A stretch of 45,684 nt of DNA from contig JBKPDT010000240.1 in the NCBI GenBank assembly GCA_046728035.1, positions 1 through 45,684 of the forward strand, given 5' to 3'. This DNA is from DASRWT01 sp046728035. GTDB taxonomy: Bacteria > Methylomirabilota > Methylomirabilia > Rokubacteriales > CSP1-6. Both the position numbers and the translations under genes were made by a program. The first letter of the stretch is position 1. Every line of letters begins with the position of its first letter. The notes under the pieces were generated by a model. The model did no database searches and had not been told where the DNA came from. It was given only the letters and a program-made list of their open reading frames with translations. Positions 24,878 to 32,100 of the stretch are shown here, piece by piece.

Positions 24878-25660
24878 TCATGGGCGTACTGGCTGGCCGA
24901 TGCCGAGCAGGTTGCCCTCACTGTCGCGGAACCACGCTGCCCGCTCGCCGGAGGCACCAGTCGACGGATAGTTGCCGTCGACCTCGGCGATGCCGTCGAT
25001 CGTCCTCAGGCCGGGCAGGTCGACCTCCTCGAAGCGGACGCCGCGCTGGCGCAACTCGCGCACGGTCTCATCGAGGTGGTCGACCTCGAACGCGAGCTGC
25101 GTGTGTTCCCCGGAGGGCCGGCCCGTCGATTCGAACAGGGAGAACGAGCCGACCGCACCCTCGTAGCGCAGGCCGCCGGGCCGCTCCTCGATCGGCTCGA
25201 GCCCGAGTGCGTCGGCGTAGAAGCGCCGGGCCCGCGCCAGGTCCTGGGCGGGTAGGCGGCCCGAGAACCTGGCGCGAGCCAGGACGCTCGGCCGGCCCCG
25301 CGCCGCCCAGTAGGCGTCGGTCAGCTCGATGATCTGCAGGCAATTGCCATCGGGGTCGAGCAGCGCCGCGAACCAGGCGTCGCCCCGGAGCTCGAGTTCG
25401 GCGACCCAGGTGACGCCGAGCCCGTCGAGGTGAGCGACGGCCGCCCGGGCGTCGTCGACGTGGAGGTTGAGGATGACGCGGCCGGGTTCGACGCAGGAGT
25501 CGGCGACGTCGTCGCGGCGGTCGACCAGCACGGCGACGCCGCCGAACACGAGGAACCCGTCGGGGTTTGGCGTCGCGTCGAAGGCTCGCTGGTACCACCC
25601 TCGCAGCCCGTCCGGGTCCCTGGAGGCCAGGAGAATGCTGGCAAGTGCGGGTGTAGACAT
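24878..25660 (-). CDS. tandem VOC (glyoxalase/bleomycin-resistance) protein
   Basis: This 260-residue protein has two VOC units. The first (about 5-120) has ILLASRDPDGLRGWYQRAF, DRRDDVADSC and LLDPDGNCLQIIEL. The second (about 135-258) has RFSGRLPAQDLARARRFYAD, EHTQLAFEVDHLDE and RDSEGNLLGIGQP. The Glu/His ligand positions are retained in the second unit and partly in the first, whose normal His near LASIL is absent. The ATG at 25660 has GGGAG 11 bases ahead. Such tandem proteins are usually small-molecule dioxygenases or resistance factors; the substrate is unknown. Confidence 0.88.
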   Translation of the reverse strand: MSTPALASILLASRDPDGLRGWYQRAFDATPNPDGFLVFGGVAVLVDRRDDVADSCVEPGRVILNLHVDDARAAVAHLDGLGVTWVAELELRGDAWFAALLDPDGNCLQIIELTDAYWAARGRPSVLARARFSGRLPAQDLARARRFYADALGLEPIEERPGGLRYEGAVGSFSLFESTGRPSGEHTQLAFEVDHLDETVRELRQRGVRFEEVDLPGLRTIDGIAEVDGNYPSTGASGERAAWFRDSEGNLLGIGQPVRP

Positions 25661-25988
25661 GCCGTTCTGACTCCCAAGGGCCGCCGAACTCATCGGCGAC
25701 CCGTCACCCTCGACCCGGCGGTTAGGGGCAGCGCTCGCTGATCCACGTGGCCTCTCTGTCCGGATGACCGTCCTCGCGGAGGCACCGCTCCCGACGCACC
25801 ATGACACTGTCGCCAGCCTGGTTCGAGACGGTGCCATCTCGGCCTTGATGGTCAGCGTGTGCTGCCCATCGCCAAGGGCCATGGACGAGATTCCGACGGG
25901 GTCGTCAATCGCCTGTCGTTGACCCTCACGAGCCAGGGGTGCCGGCGTGCTTGGCCGAGTCCGCAGGCTGGTGAATCCCCTACCACCG
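25661..25988. other. non-coding interval, no gene seen
   Basis: There are 328 bases between the tandem VOC start and the RibD-C relic. No frame on either strand resembles a protein. It presumably contains the VOC promoter; no clear box pair was identified. Confidence 0.45.
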
Positions 25989-26316
25989 TCAGGCTGTGCG
26001 GTAGCGAAGGAGCACGATGCCCGAACGGAAAGGGCTGGGTCTCCACGAGACGCAACTTCGGAGCCCCAGTTGCGTCGGCAAACAACCGCTGTCCGCGCCC
26101 CGAGCGCCACCGGGTACATCAACAGCCGGAACTCATCCACTAGCCCGGCGGCGATGAGATCCCGCACCAACCTGATCCTGCCGGTGGTCACGATGTCACC
26201 GCCCGGCTTGGACTTCAGCGCCCGGATCTCGTCGACAGGCCGACCTCGCAGCACGGTGGTCTGCTCCCAATCAGGGTCTTGGAGGGCGCTGGACACGACG
26301 CATTTCGACACCACGA
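25989..26316 (-). pseudogene. RibD-C reductase remnant
   Basis: Three frames in succession give a RibD-C protein lacking its N-terminus: VVSSALQDPDWEQTTVLRG, then LKSKPGGDIVTTGRIRLV and VDEFRLLMYPVALGA; next LFADATGAPKLRLVETQPF; and last SGIVLLRYRTA followed by TGA at 25989-25991. At least two frameshifts plus a 5' truncation make it non-functional. Its truncated end abuts, head to head, a similarly truncated hydrolase at about 26316. Confidence 0.72.
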
Positions 26317-26565
26317 CGCCATCGCGGACGACGCGCGTTCGCGCGCACCCCTGTCGTCGGTCACCGCGCGCACTCTGGTGCTCCACGGGACCGCGGATCC
26401 CATGTTCCCGCCGGAGCACGGCGGGGCCCTGGCCGCAGAAATCCCCGGCGCGAGGCTGCTGACGCTCCAGGGGCCGGCCACGGCGTCGATCGATCCGACT
26501 GGACGATCATCCTCCGCGCCATCGAGGAGCACACGGCCCGAATCGATCATGCTCGCGGACGCTGA
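26316..26565 (+). pseudogene. alpha/beta hydrolase C-terminal remnant
   Basis: Only the last third of a hydrolase remains: APLSSVTARTLVLHGTADPM with the acid Asp, EHGGALAAEIPGARLLTLQG, then after a one-base change in a GGGG run GHGVDRSDWTIILRAIEEHT with the His, stop at 26563-26565. The nucleophile half is missing. It shares its breakpoint with the RibD-C remnant on the opposite strand. Confidence 0.68.
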
Positions 26566-26713
26566 CCCGGAGCGCGGACCATGCGCTCGCTCGGGTCTGT
26601 ACCAACGCGGAAGGACTCCCCGAACTTCGCGGTCGCGAGCTCGGTTCCCGCGCATCTACTTCGCGGTGAAGGAGTTGACCGCCGCCGAAGAGGCAAGGAT
26701 CGGCGCGCTCGTG

Positions 26714-26877
26714 AACCCGGTGACCTCCCCCGGAGCAGGGGCAGCTCCACGAACTGGCGTCCGTCAGCAACGCGAGTGACGCTGAGCGACGCCAGAACCC
26801 GGTGACGTCCCCCCGAGCACGGGCAGCCCCACGAACCGGCGTCCGTCAGCAACGCACGTGACGCTGAGCGACGCCAG
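26714..26877. repeat. 82-bp tandem repeat with an internal hairpin
   Basis: Two head-to-tail copies, 26714-26795 and 26796-26877, differ at about seven to eight positions. Each contains an imperfect hairpin of about 42 bases. In copy one CTGGCGTC pairs with GACGCCAG and TCAGC with GCTGA around a 12-base loop, with a two-base mismatch between the stems. Copy two keeps this apart from one outer pair. The interval 26566-27095 has no gene on either strand that I can support; a Cys- and Ser-rich minus-strand frame through the repeat is probably chance. Confidence 0.65.
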
Positions 26878-27095
26878 AAGCGAGAGGTGAGCTGAGGACT
26901 GAGCTTCACCAGGTCGCCGGCGCCTACGAGTGGTAACAGCGAACGACCCGCGCCACGTTCAGTGCAGGAGGCTCGACCATGCCCTCGGCCTCCTCGCAGG
27001 CAGAAGGAGAACGACGATCGACGGGCGCAGGCACCACGCGCTTGCGGTATCACGGGGGGCCGACACGAGCGGCGCGAGGCGAATGGAGGCAACCG

Positions 27096-27332
27096 ATGAC
27101 GAGCGAGCCCACGAACGAGTCGACCGCGTCGACCGGCGCCGGAGGCGCACCGGCGATGCCTGCCGTGGTCGACCGGGCCACGTGGCAGGCTGAGATCGAC
27201 GCGCTGCGCGTTCGGGAGGAGGCCCACACCCGAGTAGGTGACGCAATCGCTGCCGCTCGGCGACGGCTGCCGATGGTCGAGATCGACCCCACCGTCACGC
27301 TCATCAGTGGGGACGGCCCGGTCACGCGATGA
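27096..27332 (+). CDS. truncated DUF899 N-terminal domain, 78 residues
   Basis: The ATG at 27096 has GGAGG at 6-base spacing. The protein matches the start of DUF899 thioredoxin-fold proteins: VDRATWQAEIDALRVREEAH, then DAIAAARRRLPMVEID. It ends at ISGDGPVTR, where full proteins (about 220-240 residues) continue into the thioredoxin core. The stop overlaps the next gene's start (ATGA). It may survive as a leader peptide that couples translation of the hydrolase, or be a simple deletion relic. The interval 26878-27095 upstream shows nothing else. Confidence 0.6.
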   Translation: MTSEPTNESTASTGAGGAPAMPAVVDRATWQAEIDALRVREEAHTRVGDAIAAARRRLPMVEIDPTVTLISGDGPVTR

Positions 27333-28084
27333 ACGGCACGCGCGTATCAATCAACGGCATCGACCTCTATCACGAGGTCCACGGGACGGGCCGACCGCTC
27401 GTCGTGCTGCACGGCGGCGCACTGAACGCCGAGACGTGCTTCGGGGCGATGATCCCCCGGCTGGCCGAGGCGCATCAGGTGATCGCCGTCGACCTCCAGG
27501 GTCATGGCCACACCGCCGACACCGATCGACCCGTGACGCTTGCCAACTTTGCCGCCGACGTGGTCGGTCTCCTCGATCACCTGGGCATCGACCAGGCCGA
27601 TCTGTTCGGTTTCAGCCTCGGGAGCCTGGTGTCGATCGAGATGGCGGTCACGTACCCGGCGCGGGTCGGTCGGCTCGTGCTCGCCTCGGGTCACATCCGC
27701 GCCGACGGGTATCACCCCGAGATCCAGGCGCCTGAGCAGACCTCGCCGTTGCTCCCGACCGAGGAGGACTTCGAGGCGATGCGGGTGGCGTACGAGGCGG
27801 TCGCCCCCGACCCTGAGCAGTTCTTCCCGTTCCTGGAGAAGATGCAGCCGGTGGTGTCGGAGTTCGTGGGCTGGTCTGACGCTGCGATCGGTGGCATCGG
27901 CGGGCCGACGCTGCTCATCGTCGGTGACCGGGACTTCGTGCGCCTGGAGCACGCCGCGCTGATGCTCGAGCTTTTTCCCGATGCCCAGCTGGCGGTGTTG
28001 CCCGGCACGACCCACGTGCAGGTGATTCGGCGTACTCAGGCCCTGCTCGCGCTCGTCGAGCCGTTCCTCGACGGGAGGCCGTAG
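27329..28084 (+). CDS. alpha/beta hydrolase
   Basis: This complete 251-residue serine hydrolase has the oxyanion region LVVLHGGALNAETCF, nucleophile elbow FGFSLGSLVS (Ser about 96), acid Asp in IVGDRDFVRLEH (about 199) and His in PGTTHVQVI (about 229). The cap is short. Its ATG overlaps the stop of the truncated DUF899 gene, so its translation is probably coupled to that short frame. It resembles epoxide-hydrolase/esterase-like proteins; the substrate is unknown. It ends 6 bases before the convergent MerR gene. Confidence 0.9.
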   Translation: MNGTRVSINGIDLYHEVHGTGRPLVVLHGGALNAETCFGAMIPRLAEAHQVIAVDLQGHGHTADTDRPVTLANFAADVVGLLDHLGIDQADLFGFSLGSLVSIEMAVTYPARVGRLVLASGHIRADGYHPEIQAPEQTSPLLPTEEDFEAMRVAYEAVAPDPEQFFPFLEKMQPVVSEFVGWSDAAIGGIGGPTLLIVGDRDFVRLEHAALMLELFPDAQLAVLPGTTHVQVIRRTQALLALVEPFLDGRP

Positions 28085-28090
28085 CCAGCG

Positions 28091-28492
28091 TCAGCGGAAC
28101 CGACCGTCGCAGACCTCGCAGTGCCCGGCGTGGGACGTCTCGAGGACCCTGACAACGTCTCGGCGCACCCGGCGGAGCTCGACGAGCTTGGCGTCGATCC
28201 GCTCCAGGACCTGCTCGAAGCGCCACCGCTCGCTGGCGCAGGTGGCGTCACCCGTATCGAGGCGGCCGAGGGCATCGACGACCTCTTCGAGGGTGAACCC
28301 GAGCGCTTGCAGCGACTTGGTGAGCCGGATCCGCTCGACGGTCTCGTCCGTGTAGCTGCGGTAGCCCGACGGCTGCCGCTCGGCCGGCGGCAGCACTCCG
28401 CGGCGTTCGTAGAAGCGGACGGCGTCGACGGTCACGCCCGCCCGCGTGGCAACCTCACCGATCTTCAACCATGCCGTCGACACGGCCACCAT
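28091..28492 (-). CDS. MerR-family transcriptional regulator
   Basis: This 133-residue regulator has an N-terminal winged helix (LKIGEVATRAGVTVDAVRFY ERRGVLPP, then SGYRSYTDETVERI), a helical dimerisation region (LGFTLEEVVDAL), and three cysteines placed as in metal sensors: one in GDATCASERW at about residue 83 and two in GHCEVCDGRF near the C-terminus. This pattern suggests thiophilic metal or thiol sensing. The ATG is 7 bases from the -35 box of the divergent promoter, so it likely binds between the genes and distorts that promoter, the standard MerR mode. Confidence 0.92.
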   Translation of the reverse strand: MVAVSTAWLKIGEVATRAGVTVDAVRFYERRGVLPPAERQPSGYRSYTDETVERIRLTKSLQALGFTLEEVVDALGRLDTGDATCASERWRFEQVLERIDAKLVELRRVRRDVVRVLETSHAGHCEVCDGRFR

Positions 28493-28498
28493 GGTGCC

Positions 28499-28530
28499 TT
28501 GACTCTGGAGTGCAGTCCAGGGTTTACGGT
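28499..28530 (+). promoter_or_regulatory. MerR-type promoter with dyad, probably leaderless
   Basis: The -35 box TTGACT (28499-28504) and a TACGGT-like -10 (28525-28530) are separated by about 20 bases, longer than the usual 17 and typical of MerR-controlled promoters. The spacer contains the dyad CTGGA-GTGCAG-TCCAG (28505-28520). Transcription would begin at about 28537, which is the A of the downstream ATG. Confidence 0.7.
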
Positions 28531-28536
28531 CAGGTC

Positions 28537-28989
28537 ATGACCGAACACACTGCTGCCACAACCCCGCCGATCGTCTGCGACATGACCGACGCCCGCGACA
28601 CCGCCGCCGACCGCATCGCCGAGTACGAGCGCCTCTTCAGCGAAGCCCTCGTCGGCCGCGAACGCACCGATGAGGGCATCCGGTTCCGCTTTCGCGCCGA
28701 TCCGGGTGTCGAGGACTGGGTCCGTGACCTCGCTGCCCGCGAGAAGGCGTGCTGTGCCTGGCGCGAGCTCGACATCGCCGTGCAGGACGGAGAGGTCTGG
28801 TGGGACGAGCGTGCCCTCGAGGACGAGATCGCCCAGCAGTTCCTGGAGGACTTCTTCGGCCTCCCCGACATGATCAGCGCTGGTGCTGCCGCAGTGATGG
28901 AGCACTTCGCCGGGGACGGCCAGCACGTGATGGTGCGCGACAACGGCACGCTGCGGCCCGCCACGCCAGCCGAGCTCGGCCTGACCTGA
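28537..28989 (+). CDS. vicinal-cysteine protein linked to MerR
   Basis: This 150-residue soluble protein starts PPIVCDMTDARDTAADR and carries YERLFSEALVGRERTDEG, FRADPGVEDWVRDLAAREKA, then ACCAWRELDI with two adjacent Cys that could bind a thiophilic metal. It resembles a family found next to MerR genes, but no biochemical role is known to me. The ATG at 28537 coincides with the predicted transcription start, so no ribosome site is expected. The pairing with a Cys-containing MerR suggests metal binding or detoxification (inference). No gene is convincing between 28990 and 29150. Confidence 0.82.
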   Translation: MTEHTAATTPPIVCDMTDARDTAADRIAEYERLFSEALVGRERTDEGIRFRFRADPGVEDWVRDLAAREKACCAWRELDIAVQDGEVWWDERALEDEIAQQFLEDFFGLPDMISAGAAAVMEHFAGDGQHVMVRDNGTLRPATPAELGLT

Positions 28990-29150
28990 CCCCCCGGCGC
29001 GCAGCGCGGCATCAACCGCCCGCTGGGAAACGCCCGCTGCGACCGCCGCGGCGGCGTCGCGCGCCGCGATCACCCAGGCGAGGACCGCGAGTTCGCCGTT
29101 CGACTCGTCGAGTTGATGGACCAACTCGGCGTGGTCCAACGCCGCGAACC

Positions 29151-32100
29151 CTAGAGCGGCCACGATCGCGACCGAGGCGACGGCTCCCGCGCTGGCGTAC
29201 CGGCCCCGGTTCCCCCGGCCTCGGCGGGGGCGAGGACCGTCACCGGTACGACGCACTCCTCGAGCGACACGCCACCGTGGGCGTATCGGCTACCGGGCCC
29301 GTGTCCCCAAGACGCGTTCTCCCGAAACCCGTGGTCGGCGAGCACGACCAGCGGCACCTCGGCCGGCAGGGCCGCGAGCGTGGGGAGCAACCGTCGTTCG
29401 AGCGCGGCAGCGGCCTCGTCGAGCAGGCCGGCCAGCTCGATCGAGGAGCGGTGGAGCTTCTCGTCCACCCCGGCGGCGACGGCCACCGACAGCCGCGGCC
29501 CCGCCGACCACAGGTCACGAACGGCGCCGGCCGACCCCTCCCGATCGGCTCCGACGACGGCGGTCGATTCCACGCCCAGGTGGGAGAACGGGACGCCGAG
29601 GTCGCCGAGGTCGCCGGGCGACGCAGGGCCTGACCCCGCCGGCACCGGCCGGCCGAGGTAGAGGGCGGCGACCGCCTCGGTGGTGCGGGTCGGGGCGGGC
29701 ACGACCGCCCACGACTCGCGGCGCGCCCGCCCGGGAAGCGCCGCGGCCAGCGCGTCCCGGACCCGGCGCCAGAGATCGGCCCGCATGGCGTCGACGAGCA
29801 GCACGGCCACCCGGTCGTGGACACGCAGCAGCGGCGCCACCACGCCGTTGCCCACCTCCCAGATCCGCAGGCAGCCAGGGAAGCCGGCGTCGGCATGCTC
29901 GCGGAGCACGCCGTCGGCGGTGCCGAGCAGCCGCCGCGCCGAGGCGGTCACGGCCGAGACCGCGTCTGCCGACACCAGGCCGCCACCGACCGCGGCCAGC
30001 TCCGCCCGGCTCAGCAGCTCGGGCACCGGCGCCATCAGCGACGGGTACGCGTCCTCGACCAGCTCGCGGCATGAGAGCCCGCCGAGCCGCCGTTCCAGCG
30101 CGGCGAGGTGGCGGGCCGCGGCGAGCAGGTGTGCCAGCGGGGCCAGTTCGGCCTCCGCCGCCACGGCGTGGGCCGCGGCCAGGTGGGCGAGGTCGAGCTG
30201 GGGGAGCCGATCGGCGAGCTGCCAGTCGCCGGCGAGACGCCCGGCCAGCTCGTAGGCGGCCAGTCGGAGCGGGTGACGCAGCCAACGTTCGTCCCCGAGC
30301 TCCGACGCGACCTCGACCCCGGTCCGCGCGCCCAGGCCGAGTGCGGCTGCGACCTGGTCGCCGAGCAGGGTCTCGGCGCTGATCCGGGCATCCAGGTCGG
30401 CCAGCTCGGCCCGCGCCCCGAGGTCCTGCCGGGCCGCCTCGGCCGCGGCCGCCAGCAGCTTGGTGTCGTCCAGCAGCGGGGCCGGCAGCCAGGCGGGGGG
30501 ATCGGCCCGGCCCGACCACCAGACGGCGAGCCAGAAGGCGTCGGCCGGTCGATCGGCGGGCAGCAGGCTCGCCAGGCGGGGGAAGCGGCCGGCGAGGAGC
30601 TCGGCCGTGGCCCCTTGCGGAGCCGGCGGCGACCCTGCCGGTCGTGCGCTCTCGCCGCTGTCGACCACCTCGACGAAGCCGCCGGGCGGCATCTCGTCGT
30701 GGGGATCGACCCAGGCCGCCAGCAGCTCGAGGAGCCGGCGCTTGGGGTAGCGGCGGCCGATCACGTCCTCGCGCAGCGCGGCCAGGTCGCGCTGGACGAC
30801 GAGGCGGCCGCCACACAACACGTCGTGCACCACCGATGCCAGCGGCTCTGTGACGAGGTGGGCGATCGTCAGCGGATCGGCGGCGCCCGCAGCCGCGATC
30901 ACCGTCAGGAGCGAGCGCACATCGGCGGCCAACTCGTCGCGACCGAGGCCGGCCAGGTCCTCGACCGCCCGCTCCAGCCGGGTTCGGTGTTCGGGCCGTC
31001 CCAGCTCGGACAGGTGCTGCGACACGCCGCGGTCGACCATGGTGGTGAGCGCGTCGACGTCGGCGACGGGAGGCTCTTGGCCCAGCACGAAGCCGCAACC
31101 GCAGCGCGGCTTCCACGCCAGCTCCAGGTCGAGCCGGCGGGTGCATGGGGGCGGTGCGGCAACCGTGAGCGCCCGCTCGACCTTGACCAGGTCGTCGGGC
31201 ACCGCGACTGCGCCGACGGAAGCGAGCGCTGCCAGTGCCTGGTACGAGGCGCTCTTCCGTACCGCGTCGACCCGGGCCCGGTCCTCGGAGCGGTGGAACC
31301 GGTCGTGGGCGTCGGCGTAGGCCTCGAGGTAGGCGCGCCGCAGCTCGCGCTCGACCGCACCGAGCTCTCCCGCCCGATCGTCGGCGGCCAGGCCCAGGAT
31401 GTCGCGCGCCAGGGCCAGCGCCTCGTCACGCAACACGGCGAGCCGGGGCTGGTCGGTGGGGATCTCGAAGCCGGGGTCGGTCAGGTAGGCGACGGACTGC
31501 TCGACGCCGGGCAGCTCCTCGCGGACGAAGCGGGCCACCGCCGCCAGCCGCCGACCGGATCCGGCGACCTCCTCGGCGTCGCCGATCGACGCCACCAGCC
31601 GGCGCAGCCCGGGCACCGGGGCCAGGCCGGGGTCGCAGCCATCGATCACCTGGCCGACCCGTGCCACGTCCTGGGCGACCGGATCGGTCCCGACGCTGCC
31701 CAGTACGGGGGTGTCGGCCAGCGCGGTGATGGCGGCGTGCACCTGGGCGACGTCTTCTCGCCGGGCCTCCAGCCAGGCCCGCGCCCGCTCCCAGAGCGCT
31801 CGTTGCACCGATGCGTTCCACGGCTCGAACGGGCCGGGACCGACGGCGAAGCCGAGACCGGCCAGCGCCGAGCGGGCCGCGGGCTCGAGCAGCTCGCCGG
31901 CGCTCAACCGGTCGGTGGGCGTGATCGCCAGGAACGGCTCGTCGATCCGGCGGCGTCCCCGCCACGCCTCGAGCAACCCGGCCTGCACGCACCCGTTCAA
32001 CACAATGAGGGCCTCCGGCTCGGTCAGCCCGACCGGCCCGTCGGCGAGCCGGCGGACGACGTCGGCGGTGGGCACGGGTTCGCCGGGCACGAGCCGCAGG

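Noticed and set aside
24961..26419. Upstream extension of the tandem VOC gene to 26419
   Set aside because: The extension joins the RibD-C relic in frame by chance; a good ribosome site and the VOC homology begin at 25660.
26547..27350. Minus-strand frame with repeated Cys/Ser-rich segments
   Set aside because: The apparent protein repeat is just the 82-bp DNA repeat; neighbouring sequence in this frame lies opposite the DUF899 stump and a hydrolase relic.
28990..29256. Minus-strand stretch reading LDESNGELAVLAWVIAARDA with a helix-turn-helix-like end
   Set aside because: It overlaps the end of the PglZ gene and runs on antisense to the vicinal-Cys gene with no stop or start logic; too weak to call, although it may be a relic.
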